Source of the DNA: Candidatus Peribacteria bacterium | Lineage (GTDB): Bacteria > Patescibacteriota > Gracilibacteria > BD1-5 > UBA6164 | Reading direction: 5' to 3' | DNA: 64,000 nt | Assembly: GCA_023898505.1 (NCBI GenBank) | Contig: CP060226.1 | Coordinates: 930,001-994,000, forward strand | Shown: positions 1 to 10,400 of the stretch, piece after piece | How the letters are laid out: each line of letters opens with the position of its first letter | How positions within the stretch are numbered: position 1 is the first letter of the stretch | The notes under the pieces: generated by a model | What the model was told of the DNA's origin: nothing | Database searches by the model: none | What the model saw: the letters and a program-made list of their open reading frames with translations, nothing else | Position numbers and translations under genes: made by a program

Positions 1-1
1 A

Positions 2-214
2 TATGTGGTTGAGAATTTAGTGAATCATCCTGGTGATATCCAGATTGAACGTACAGAAGATGAACTGGGAACACTTTTGACTCTTCGTGTAAACAAAGAA
101 GATATGGGGATTATTATTGGGAAGTCCGGAAATACTATCAATGCTCTCAGATCGGTTCTTCGTCTTCTTGGAATGAAGCTCGATAAAAAGCTAAATTTAA
201 AGGTATTAGACTAA
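2..214 (+). CDS. khpA: KhpA-like KH-domain RNA-binding protein (5' truncated)
   Basis: The visible 70 residues form one KH domain with the GxxG RNA-binding loop in IIIGKSGNTINALRSVLR, ending at a TAA. Known family: KhpA is a short single-KH protein that dimerises with KhpB (Jag/EloR) and binds RNA, with effects on cell elongation and division. A KhpB homologue is present at 50755-51243, so both partners appear to be encoded here. The reading frame is open back to the window edge, so the true start lies outside; a GTG at 5 is in frame but is probably internal. KhpA is normally about 75-80 residues, so only a few residues are missing. Confidence 0.8.
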   Translation, partial: YVVENLVNHPGDIQIERTEDELGTLLTLRVNKEDMGIIIGKSGNTINALRSVLRLLGMKLDKKLNLKVLD

Positions 215-223
215 GCATACATA

Positions 224-249
224 TCATTCTGAACTTGATTCAGAACCAT
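224..249 (+). repeat. Dispersed hairpin repeat, copy A
   Basis: TCAT, then arm TTCTGAA, loop CTTGA, arm TTCAGAA, then CCAT. Near-identical to copies at 28100, 34227 and 59773. It lies in the gap between the KH gene and the 346-780 gene. Confidence 0.8.
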
Positions 250-262
250 AAAAATATATACT
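235..262 (+). promoter_or_regulatory. Candidate promoter for the 346-780 gene
   Basis: TTGATT (235-240), 16-bp spacer, TATACT (257-262). The -35-like box is the loop/arm junction of the dispersed repeat at 224-249. The 16-bp spacing matches other candidate promoters in the window. Confidence 0.45.
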
Positions 263-345
263 ATCGTTAGAGAGTCCGTATGTTCGTTAGGGCGGAGGTG
301 CTAGATGGCGGACAAGAACACTTTATTTTTTAAGATTATTCGTTC

Positions 346-780
346 ATGATACTGGAAACGGTGCATGCAGCTGTAACAGCTTCCCCAGGAATTATCGGGG
401 AAACTTTAGAATTTTGAGAATTTGTGTTACTTGCTATTTCACTTTTTGTATTGTTTGCAGGAGTCTTTTCGATTGTATTCATCTTGTGGGGAGGATTGCT
501 TTTAATCCTTTCTGGAGGGAAAGATGACAAGATTAAACCAGCGATTAATACTATCCGTTATGCGGTAATTGGTATCGTGGTAACGGTACTTACGATCTTT
601 CTATTTCCGATACTCGGAAATCTTCTGGGGCTTGATGTTGAGAAATATGCACAACCAAAAAGAATCTTTGAAAAAATTGAAGAGATTGGAAATAAGATTT
701 TTGGGACAAATACTACGAGTATCCCGAGTCAAAGCGTGGATAGTATCGATAACTTCCCCTCTGATTTTTCAGAACTATAG
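346..780 (+). CDS. Small two-TM membrane protein, TrbC/VirB2 pilin-like
   Basis: 144 residues when the TGA at 415-417 is read as Gly. The ATG at 346 is the first start after an in-frame TAA at 331. Two hydrophobic segments (about residues 27-48 and 62-88) flank a short charged hairpin, SGGKDDKIKPA, followed by a soluble tail of about 50 residues. This is the pattern of TrbC/VirB2-type and CPR pilin-like small membrane proteins: TM, SGG-charged turn, TM. It resembles the four tandem proteins at 28.3-30.1 kb, which carry the same G-x-E/D-E-K-x-K-K turn. There is no visible signal peptide before the first TM. The function is inferred from topology only; a general membrane protein is the alternative. 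Confidence 0.6.
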
Positions 781-810
781 AAAAACCTTCCTGCGAGCAG
801 GAAGGTTTTT
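781..810. terminator. Bidirectional intrinsic terminator
   Basis: CCTTCCTGC (786-794) pairs with GCAGGAAGG (797-805), flanked by A5 on the left and T5 on the right. It serves the convergent genes ending at 780 (+) and 810 (-). Confidence 0.85.
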
Positions 811-1217
811 TATCGGATATCTTTTTTAAACAAGAAGTATACCCAGCGTTCATAGTTTGTCATGGATTCAGTAACACTATTTTTCTCAACTCCCGTTTGA
901 GGGACTTCTTCTTCCGTGAGGATATGGTTGTTTACGTATCTATTGTATGTTGACTCAGATGTGAGATACAATACCTCTTCCCCTCTATTTTTTAGTCCTT
1001 GTTGTTCTTTGAGCACCTTGTTTCTATATGCCTTTGTACTTTTATAAGTAATAGTATCCTGGGCCCTATCAATGGTTGTTTTTATATCATGATTGAGGGC
1101 GACAATACGTTCGATATTCGTATTAATCGTATACTCTCTATATTTGTACTGTATGATGTTAAACAGGACATAGAGCATAATAATTATGAGGATGAGAAGG
1201 ATGTATTCTTTTTTCAT
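810..1217 (-). CDS. FtsB/DivIC-like septum-formation protein
   Basis: 135 residues starting at MKKEYILLILIIIMLY. The in-frame ATG at 1250 would add 11 polar residues before the membrane segment, so the internal Met is preferred. One N-terminal TM (residues 5-20) is followed by a coiled-coil-like stretch and a short basic region (TKAYRNKVLKEQQGLKNRGE). The order of short cytoplasmic tail, single TM and coiled coil is that of FtsB/DivIC divisome proteins, which are very divergent in sequence. The tail after residue 85 (SESTYNRYV onward) is acidic. No TGA codons. It is convergent with the gene ending at 780 and diverges from the FecR gene. The family call is moderate. Confidence 0.5.
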   Translation of the reverse strand: MKKEYILLILIIIMLYVLFNIIQYKYREYTINTNIERIVALNHDIKTTIDRAQDTITYKSTKAYRNKVLKEQQGLKNRGEEVLYLTSESTYNRYVNNHILTEEEVPQTGVEKNSVTESMTNYERWVYFLFKKDIR

Positions 1218-1293
1218 ACAGGTTTGTAAAAACACTCTTTTTTTATACAATAATTTGAAAGTACTATATCTTACTTATTTGCAAGCCAGTATA

Positions 1294-2592
1294 ATGAAAA
1301 AAATAAAAAATAAATTTATTCTTCTCGTTATTATTTGAATCGTATTGCTTCTCGGACTCCAGATATATTGGTCATATGAAGACTCACAGATAGATAGAAA
1401 CTCTTACCTCGTAGTTATGGAAGGGACGGCAAAGATAGATACCATGACGGTAAGTCCTGGAACCAGATATAAGCTTGAAAATGATATGACCGTAACGACC
1501 CTAGGAGATGAAAGCTTGGCAGTAGTAGAGTGGGGAGATGGAAGTGTGACGCGTCTATGAGGGGAAACATCAGTCCACATTAGGACAACGAATATCGCAA
1601 AAAATCTTTCTCGTATTCAGATATCGTTTACTTTATTTAGTGGGAAGACCTGGTCAAATGTAACGAGCTTTATCGGTGATGACTCCTACTTTCATGAGTC
1701 ATTCCAGGATAATGAGGCTTCTGTTCGAGGGACAGTATTTAATGTAAATCTGGATGATGGGTACCTCTATGTTGTGGACCATGATATTTCTCTTGTTACT
1801 TCTGAAGGCAAGGAGATCTTTATCTCAGAAAATGCACCATTTTCTTTGCAAGCATTTTCTTTTATCCAGTTAACAGAATTTTTAAAAACATATACGGATA
1901 GTGCTTGGTTTAGTGAAAACAAAGATTTTGATACACAATTATTGCAGGCTCTGCAGGATAATTTGCTTGCATCTTTGTCCTCTTCAACACTTTCAAAGAG
2001 CATGAGTACTTGGTTTGGTGATAGCGACCAAATAGTATCGCTCATACAAAAATGAGCGTCGATGGATGAAGTCCAATCCCTCTTGGCAGCACTGGATCAA
2101 GATGAGAAGCAAGTAAGCTATGATGCTCTTTTGGAGATCTTTCAGCAGTATAACACGGTAGGTTCAGAAAATACACAGCTATTTGCTCGTAAAGTTGCGT
2201 ATAGAGATGCACTCTTGCTTCTCAGTGATACGGAAACAGAGAGACAGTCGTTGCTTCGCAATACACTGTATGATGTGCAGGATGTCATCGATGCAAAACA
2301 GTACGAACAGTTGACACAGTTGTTTTGAACACTTTCTCAGTATACTGATGAGCTTTCAAGTATGGACGCGAGCTATTTTCGTGATTTAGCTCTTCAAAAT
2401 TTACCATCGGGGCTACAAAATCTGCTGGATTCTTTTGGGGGCTTGAAGGACGTGGTAACAGAAAAGGTAGGAAAGATAGAGCTTGATATCAATCTCAACG
2501 AAGTAGGACAAGATCTGGGAAATCTCCGCTGAACGATGCAGGAGGCAGTAAATGAAAAGTTAGACTCGGTATATCAAAAGTTTCTACAATAA
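1294..2592 (+). CDS. FecR-domain secreted/membrane-anchored protein
   Basis: 432 residues with five in-frame TGA codons (1336, 1558, 2053, 2326, 2530). The ATG at 1294 opens MKKIKNK, then a single TM/signal anchor (residues 8-25). Residues about 38-160 look like a FecR domain: a glycine-punctuated beta pattern (VMEGTAKIDTMTVSPGTRYKL, VEWGDGSVTRLG) ending in VRGTVFNVN, equivalent to the usual V-R-G-T-x-F/Y motif. The rest (about 230-432) is helical and polar with no recognised family. The next gene, a CHASE2 cyclase, starts 2 nt after the stop, so the two are almost certainly co-transcribed. FecR/CHASE2 pairs occur in other bacteria and suggest extracytoplasmic sensing; that role is inferred. 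Confidence 0.7.
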
Positions 2593-2593
2593 T

Positions 2594-4633
2594 ATGAAGC
2601 TATTTAAAACTCCTATTTCTACCCCCCTTCTTACCATTATTGTTGCGGCAGTGGTGTTTTTATTGGTACAATTTTTTGGGTTATTTCTCCAGACGGCCAA
2701 TAAAAATATTCAAAATTATTACAAAGTAAAATCGGGAGTAGCGAGCGATGAAATCATAGTTGTAGAAATAGATGAAGACACACTCTCTCGTTTGGGGAGA
2801 TTTCCTTTTTCCCGTGATAAATATGCTCCGGTGATTACTCACCTTCATGATGCCGGTGCGGCGGTTATAGGGTTCGATATTATCTTTGCAGATACTTCGG
2901 ATGCAGAGGCAGACACTGCCTTTTCTGAGGCGATTAGGTCAGCAGGAAATGTCGTTCTTGGAGTGTTTCTGTCTCCTTCTGGAGCGATAGAAAAACCGCT
3001 CGATATATTTGCAGATTATGCTCTCGGGCTCGGGTACTTTCACCCGATTGTGAATCCTAGGAACAATACCGTCTATTCTCTTTCTCCGGCAAAAGAGTTT
3101 CGTTCAGGAGAACGCTATGATCACTTTTCCATGGTGCTCTTAAAGGCATACTATTCGTATATCTATGGACAAGACTATCTTTCGTATGCTTCTCAAGATG
3201 AAGCGAGCTACTCTGTAACCCCAAATATCAAAGTACCTCTTTCTATGCCAGGCAGAAACGAGATGCTTATACACTTCATCGATGCTGCATGATTTTCTCG
3301 TGTTTCTTTTTATGATGTCTATGAGGAGAGAAACTTTGATGTGCTCAAAGAAAAGGTCGACTTCAAAGACAAGATCGTGATGATTGGAGCGACAGCGAAA
3401 GGGATTAAAGATGTCTTTACCACGCCTAACGGGATAGATTATGGGGTATATGTCCATGCAAATGCCGTAAACACGGTACTTGAGAAGACATTTTTTAACT
3501 ATTTTAATATTCCCCTCGAAAAGATTCTTATCTTTTTACTCATTGTATTATCCGTATATTTTAATCTCAGTCGTTCCAGTTATATCCTGATTCTGAGTAA
3601 CATTGCTATTGCCGTGATCTTTCTCATCATTTTTCCTCTGCTCATTGCCACCTTTACGATTTCTCTCTTAAACTACCCTGCCGAGATTATTTTGGGACTG
3701 ATCTTTTCTCTAGCGATTTCAAATATCGCAAAATATATGCTTGAGAATCGTAGTAAAATCAAACTAAACACCGCCCTGTCTGAATATGTCTCCAAGGATA
3801 TTGCCGAAGAGATTTTATCGGGAGAGGGAAATGTAAATCTCAATGGGGAAAAGAAAAAAATAGGAATTTTCTTTTCTGACATCGCAGGGTTTACGACGAT
3901 TTCTGAAAAGTTTAGTCCAGAGCAGCTGGTTGAGTTTTTGCGTGAGTATCTTGGGGAGATGTCAAACATCATCATGGATCAACGAGGATTTATTAACAAG
4001 TATGAAGGAGATGCGATTATGGGTCTTTGGGGAGTATTTGGACACGAGACGACTTCGAGTTTTGATTGTTGTATGGCGGCACTGAAACAGCAGGAGAGAT
4101 TACGAGAACTCAATAGTCTATGGAAAGAAAAGTATAAAGAAGAGCTTCGTGTGCGTATGGGGATGCATGTTGGGGAAGCAATTATTGGAAATATCGGGGC
4201 AAAGGGAAGAAAGATGGAGTTTACGGCACTGGGAGATAGTGTGAATCTCGGATCTCGTCTCGAAGGGGTAAATAAGTTTTATGGAACCTATCTGTGTGTC
4301 AGCGAGTCTATCTATGAAGAGGTAAAAGAGCAATTTGAGTTCAGATACCTGGATAAAATTCGTGTAAAAGGGAAAGAGATCCCGGTAAATATTTATGAGC
4401 TTCTCAGTGTGAAAGATGGGCTTGATGTCCGCAAGGCCGATATCATGGAGAAATTTGCTACCGCACTTGAGTTTTACTTCTTGCGTAAGTTTGAAGACGC
4501 CCGTACTATTCTTGAGCCACTTGTAGTTCTTGGGGATGCCCCAAGTAGGGTATTTCTCGAAAGGTGTAAGATGTATGCTGCCCAATCTCCCACAGATGAT
4601 TGGGATGGTGTTTGGACGATGGAAGAGAAGTAA
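2594..4633 (+). CDS. CHASE2-domain class III adenylate/guanylate cyclase
   Basis: 679 residues; TGA at 3290-3292 read as Gly. An N-terminal TM (12-34) is followed by an extracytoplasmic CHASE2 sensor (about 45-290, with IVVVEIDEDTLSRLGRFPFSR and GFDIIFAD). Three TMs follow (about 310-400), then a class III nucleotide cyclase domain (about 420-600). The two metal-binding aspartates are D429 in FFSDIAGFT and D473 in KYEGDAIMG, 44 residues apart as in the classical enzymes. The catalytic Asn/Arg pair is in LGDSVNLGSRLE. Adenylate versus guanylate specificity is not certain from sequence; MEFTALGD resembles bacterial adenylate cyclases. A C-terminal stretch of about 70 residues could contact other proteins. 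A stand-alone cNMP-binding protein at 53771-54187 is the obvious possible receptor. Confidence 0.9.
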
Positions 4634-4669
4634 GAAATCTTTATGTTTTAGATGTAATGTTGTAAAGAT

Positions 4670-5188
4670 ATGAGCAAAGAATTATTAAATTACTGTTTTG
4701 TAGATGGTCAGAATCTCCATTTATGAACTACAACGGATGGGTGGATACTAGACCCCTTTAAGCTCAGGGTATATTTAAAAGACAAATATCATGTTTCAAA
4801 GGCATATTATTTTCTAGGATATGTGAAGGATGAAAATAATGCTTTATATACTAGGCTTCAGGAGGCGGGGTTTATTGTGGTTTTTAAAAAACAAATGGTA
4901 GATATGACAAGTAATAAAAAGTGAAATATTGATAGTGATATGATTTTTTATGTCATGGAAAAATTGATTGAAGAAGGAGAGACTTTTGATAAAGTAGTAC
5001 TGATTTCAGGAGATGGCGACTTTAAAATACTTTTAGAATATTTAATAAAAAAGAACAGATTAGAGAAGATATTATTTCCTAATAAGAAGTTCACTTCTAG
5101 TTTATATAAGGACGTATCATTGATACTCAAAGATTACCTTATACATAATCGAAGTAAACTTGAGTATAAAAAAAGAGAAGCTTCCTAA
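4670..5188 (+). CDS. NYN-domain (LabA/DUF88-like) protein, probable RNase fold
   Basis: 172 residues, with two TGA codons read as Gly (4724 and within KKGNIDSDM). It has the acidic motifs of the NYN/PIN-like fold: FVDGQNLH near the N-terminus (Asp and Asn), GNIDSDM in the middle, and VVLISGDGDF near residue 112. Known family: NYN domains bind a metal through these acidic residues, and several members cleave RNA. Length is normal for a single-domain LabA-like protein. It follows the cyclase gene after 36 nt. No operon partner identifies its target. Confidence 0.82.
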
Positions 5189-5336
5189 CGCACTTACACG
5201 TTTTGGGGCACTTCTCGTCTTGATGTAACTAGATTATAGTATTTTTATTTTTTTGTCAAAAAAAGATTACCAAGATCTTTCTAAATGGGGGATTATATTT
5301 ATCGCTACTTTTTATATCATAAATTTAATTTTAGAA

Positions 5337-6053
5337 ATGTGAATTAAAAATTTAACTTTTTCAGATGCGATTGAACAGGTGATGATGAATAATGGATTTT
5401 ATGCTCCATTAGGGTTGATTTATAAAGAATTTTCAAAATATCGAGAGAAAACTTGATTAACCCCTGATAAAACTATACAGGAAAGAGTTCAGAGAGATAA
5501 GAGATTTACAAAAATATGATACGGAGTTTATGCTCTCACTGATTATCTTTCTCAACTTCCAAAACAAAAAGAAGCAAAAACTGAAAAAGAGAAGCTTGAA
5601 AAAATGCATTCGAGAATTCAGTGAATGTTGATAGAAATCTGAAATATGAACGGATTTGACACATACACACCAGATGTAAACGGTATTTTTGAAAATAAAG
5701 AAATTTGAAAGCTAACCACACTTAAAAAAGTTCCAGCATTTACGTATGAAAATATTATAGAAAGCTCTATTCGTTTTGTTGATGTTATTTGGTTTAATGA
5801 AAGAGGATTTCCAGCAAAACTAATAGAAGTTGAGAATTCAACTGATTTTAGGGCTGGATTTATAAAGATGAATGAAATTCAAGATTTTAGAACTGATTTT
5901 TTGTTTATTGCTCCAGAATCAAGAAGAGTGAAATTTGAAATAGAGAAATGAAAATCTGCATTTAGTAATATCAAAGATAGATGTATTTTTGAAACCTATG
6001 AATATGTTGAAAAATGGTATCATAATAAACTAGAAGGGAGGGAATTCTCATAG
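5337..6053 (+). CDS. Probable restriction endonuclease: HARE-HTH plus PD-(D/E)xK domain
   Basis: 238 residues, visible only with TGA as Gly (5340, 5454, 5517, 5622, 5640, 5706, 5949). The ATG at 5337 opens a HARE-HTH-like winged helix (residues about 5-70: LTFSDAIEQVMMNNG, then a TPDKTIQERVQRD..RFTKIGYGVYALTDY pattern). The HARE family was defined in ASXL proteins and restriction endonucleases. A linker follows. The C-terminal half has the nuclease signature D149 in RFVDVIWF and E164-x-E166 in AKLIEVENST, a PD-(D/E)xK-type core with the final Lys replaced by Glu or supplied elsewhere. The next gene is an adenine-specific DNA methylase, so a type II restriction-modification pair is the simplest reading. 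Cleavage itself is inferred; a repair nuclease is the alternative. Confidence 0.7.
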
Positions 6054-6137
6054 TCCTTAACATCATGTCATACATGTTCTTGACGTCAATTTGAAAGCAT
6101 GTTTTTCATGTGATTTAGTTATTATCTCATGTATTAT

Positions 6138-6166
6138 AAGCCAAAGTCTACGGACTTTGGCTTTTT
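6138..6166 (+). terminator. Intrinsic terminator after the endonuclease gene
   Basis: AAGCCAAAGTC, loop TACG, GACTTTGGCTT, then T's. An 11-bp perfect stem. Confidence 0.85.
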
Positions 6167-6239
6167 AAAAAGTAAATGACATTGTAAAAATATTTTTCAG
6201 TAATACGCTGAGTAGAAACCTTATAAATTAGCTACTATC

Positions 6240-7307
6240 ATGAACTACATCGGCTCAAAACTCAAACTTCTACAGTTTTTAGAAAAATCTATCTCGCAGG
6301 TAGTAACTGAAAAAAACTACCGTTTTTCAGATTTGTTTGCTGGAACTGGTATTGTAGGGAGATATTTCAAAGAAAAGTGACACCAAGTGACCTCCAATGA
6401 TTTACAGTACTATAGTTATGTACTTAATAAAAATTACATCGGGAATCATACGGATCTATATTTTTCTGGACTCCTTTCAGAAATACCAGATTTGTTAGTC
6501 GGAGATGTTAATTCGTATAAAAGCATAGTCCTTGAATATCTCAACCGACTTTCTTGAGAGAAAGGCTTTATATACAAAAACTATGCTCCAGGAGGCACCA
6601 AATGACAAGAATTTGAAAGAATGTATTTTACGGATGCAAATGCCATGAGATGCGATGCAATCCGTCAAAAAATAGAGCATTGGAAAAGTAAAAAGCTCAT
6701 TACAGAAAATGAGTATTTTTTCCTACTGACAAGTTTATTAGAAAATATTGATAAAGTAGCAAATACAGCGAGTGTATATGGAGCTTTTTTAAAAAACTTC
6801 AAAAAATCAGCAGTCCAGTCGCTTAGACTCACTCCAGCAGAATTTTATCTCAATGACCACGACCATGAGGTATTTAATTCTGATATTTTAGATCTTGCAA
6901 AAAGTACAAGTCATGATGTTGTATATTTGGATCCACCATATAATGAGAGACAATATAGCGCAAATTACCATATGCTTGAAACAATTGCAAAATATGATAA
7001 TCCAAAAATAAAAGGGAAAACAGGACTCAGAGATTATTCAGAACAGAAATCTGATTATTGTAGAAAATCAGAAGTAAAAAAATCTTTTTCTGAGCTTATT
7101 TCTACCTTGAATGCAAAATATATCTTTCTCAGTTACAATGATGAGGGATTGATGTCATTGGACGAGATCCGTGAAATTATGTCTCGTCGCGGTGAGTATT
7201 GAGTATTTGAGCAAAAATACCAAAGATTTAAAGCTGATAAAAGTGAAAACCGTAATCATAAACAGGATAGTGTCATAGAGTACCTACACTATGTGGTCGT
7301 AAAATAA
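6240..7307 (+). CDS. D12-class N6-adenine DNA methyltransferase
   Basis: 355 residues with four TGA codons read as Gly. MNYIGSKLKLL at the start is the typical opening of Dam/D12-class methylases (MxYxGSK). The SAM-binding motif is F33-A-G-T-G37 and the catalytic motif is D231-P-P-Y234 within VVYLDPPYNERQY. Known reaction: SAM-dependent methylation of adenine N6 in DNA. Together with the preceding endonuclease it forms a probable restriction-modification pair, although a terminator at 6138-6166 lies between them. That arrangement suggests separate transcription, so methylase and nuclease levels may be set independently. An orphan (epigenetic) methylase is the alternative. Confidence 0.88.
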
Positions 7308-7360
7308 AGAAACATTATAGAGATTGTTCAAAAAATGTAGTCATTTTTGTTTGATAAACG

Positions 7361-7394
7361 AGGGTTTTTAACTATGATGTTAAAAACCCTTTTT
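7361..7394 (+). terminator. Intrinsic terminator after the methylase gene
   Basis: AGGGTTTTTAAC (7361-7372) pairs with GTTAAAAACCCT (7379-7390) around loop TATGAT, then TTTT. Confidence 0.85.
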
Positions 7395-7428
7395 AGACCG
7401 CAGTATATAGGAAAAAAGTAGCCAATTT

Positions 7429-10400
7429 ATGCAGTACTCAAAACCCCAGAAAATCCTTTCGTTTTTCCTGATATTTTTTCTTTTGGTATCAGTGACACTG
7501 CATGTTCCACTTATGCAGGTGTTTCCTCGTGCAGAAGCGGTGGAAAAAGAAAGTGTATCTCTGGTTTCATTGCTGGTACAAGAAGAAATATATAGCGGAA
7601 TTGCATCAAGGTTGAACCGATATGCGGAGGATATCCAAGGAGTGCTGGAAAATACTCGCGTGGTGATTTTACCAGTTCCTGAAAATGCAGATCCTTTTAA
7701 TATCGCATCGTTAAACGAAAGCCTCTATTATGACGGGTATGCGGGGTTAGAGGCGGTTCAGTTTCACTCTCGTCTTGTGGGAACCGTGATTTTTTGAGAT
7801 CTCCCTCTTCCGGTGGTATATAGTCGTTCTGAAGCAGAAAAGAGTATTGTTCCCTATACTGACTTCATCGATAAGGCTTATATTTATGATCATGGAGAAG
7901 GAAGGTACACAGAAAATCAAAACAATATCGATGGAATTCATTCAGAGATTTGGCATGGGGTTATATCACCAAATACCGGGACAAGAGCTGCAGATATTGT
8001 AGCGATTAATGCATATCTGGATAAAAACCATGATTTCTATACTGCGGCGGGTAATTTCGAAATTGCTGATGGAGTAGTGCAGGCGGTCAATTCACAGGTA
8101 TCTCCTACCTATGAACCATATGTATTTTACTATGATCAATTTAGAGATAAGCAATCTCTTTCCTACTCAAAGTATCTTGGATACGAGGCCTATAGAAATA
8201 ATATCGAGGACTTAACCTATGCTCGTTATACGAAGGAACTAGCCGAAAGGTTGCAGAGTGAAATCGTGACTCAGGACCAATCCTCTATCGAATCGCTCCT
8301 TCAGGCAGTTGATCCCGATGTGGATTTGTCTAGTATCCAAGCTACGAGCGAATTTTCTGGAGATATGCCAGATATGGCAACGAGATATATCACCCAAAAT
8401 ACTGTAAAGAAATTTTTAGAGATTTTTAATAGTTCATCTCTCTGAGAGCAGAGAAAAGATGTGTATAATGCGGGAAGATATAGTGGAACAGGAGGAGTGG
8501 TGCAGGTAGATCAGGTTCCCTACCTTGTTTCGATTCTGGATACGGTCAGTACGGAAATTATTAAAAATGTAAATTATGAACTTGAGGCGTATATTGATAA
8601 TTTGGTACAAAGTGGGCTGTCTCGTAAAATTGCAATTCCTCTTGAATATACAACCAATCGTACTGCTTCCGTGACGGAAGCCTCTGGTGGAGATGGTGGA
8701 GAATCAACAACGAGAGTTATTTCGTGCCCATCAAAATATATCAATTTTTTAAATGGGAAGCAGTGAGAGGATATTAGTTCTGCTATTGACTGTAGTATTT
8801 ATCGTGGATCTGCCACAAATAGTGGGCAACTGGTGGAAGCAAATAGAGGGCTTAATGTTCGTAATATCGAGGCAGATTTTGATCTGTGTCCTTTGTGAGG
8901 GACTTCTGGGTATTGGGGAGGAAATAGTCCTGCAAATTTGAATCAAGATAGGCTACAGTCTGGTGAATTTCAGCTTAATAGTCGTGATGTGACGGGGGCA
9001 ATACGCCCACTTTTTGATATCGCTGGCTCGAAAGTAAGTACGAGTATTTTAAATACTGCTTCTCCCCTTAATTGTCTTCAAAATAATTATATCTTAGTGG
9101 AGAGTGAGATACCAGATACTGATGTAGGAGCCTGTACTGCGACATATCGAGTACCCTATGATGATGGCTCTGCCCAGGGGTGGACCTGTGAATCTATAAA
9201 TCAAAAATTGGTATTTACAAAAACTTTTGAAGAAAATTTTCTCGCTCCTGAAACAGGAGGGGGAATCTGTTACGAAGTACATATTACTCTTGATGGTGAG
9301 CTCGTAAAGTCGGTCTCAAATACTGATGAAAGTTGTAATCCTACCATTCAAAATTATAGCTATAAGTCTATTGCTTCTGAGATAAAACATGTGTCTCCGA
9401 CATCTTCGGAACTTGGGGCGCAAGTTATGTCGATGGTAACGCCTTCATTGCCAATCGATAGAGATCGTTATGTAGATTTTGTCGGTGCAAGGGGAAACTA
9501 TGCGAGGATAGATTATCCACAGTTGTTCCGTGTTGGGGTGGAGGCATGACAAGATATGGACCTTGCGACCATAGAAGAGAGCCTGCAGGACTATCTTGGT
9601 GGAATTACCACAAACATCAATACAGTCATTGGAGAGAGTAATCCCGCAGGACTTGATGAATCTCAGAGTCAGATACTGGAACAACTTTCTACGGGGACAT
9701 TTCCTGCATCTTCTGTCAGTCTTTTGAGTTTCATCCGATCAAAACTGGCGGTGGATTTTAGCGAGGGAAATACTTCAAAAGAACTCAGTTATTATGACAC
9801 CCTGCTTTTTGCTCTGTATTGGAAAAATCTGAATAATATCTCCGCAAAGTATAAGTTTATCTTTGAGCAATACTTGAGTGATAGTTTTTCGAGAGATGAT
9901 ATTCACTACGGACTTCCAAAAAGTAAAACCTCTTATGAGGTGGCATATATCTGAGCTCCTGGAGATCATGAGCATATGTATATCAACCTCGACCCAGAAG
10001 CAAAGGGGGTAAATCCTTTTTCAGATATTGTTTCACAAAATACTCTTCTTTCTCAAAAATTACTCGGATCGAACCTTTCAAATATACGAAATACTTCCGA
10101 GACGACGTTTAAGTGTGCTCCACCAGATGGTGTGCCAATTTGGGAATGGCTTCCAGCGATTATTTGTTGGCTTGGAAATATGTTGCCACCAACTATTGGT
10201 ATCAGTGATGGGGATTGTGGGACTCATATTCTTTCTGAGGAAGAGAAACAAGAAGTACTGGCATGTAATGGGGATGTCAACAAAAATGGAGTGAGTGATT
10301 GTCTTGAGTCAAAACTGACAGATGGGGGAATTGATTTTAGTTCTGATAGCACGAGGTATTTTTACAATACTGTCGGAAGCCTTCGTGCGGTGTTGAAAGA

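Noticed and set aside
270..313. GTCCG...CGGAC inverted repeat after the KH gene
   Set aside because: Only 5 bp over a 34-nt loop, no T run; not a credible terminator or RNA.
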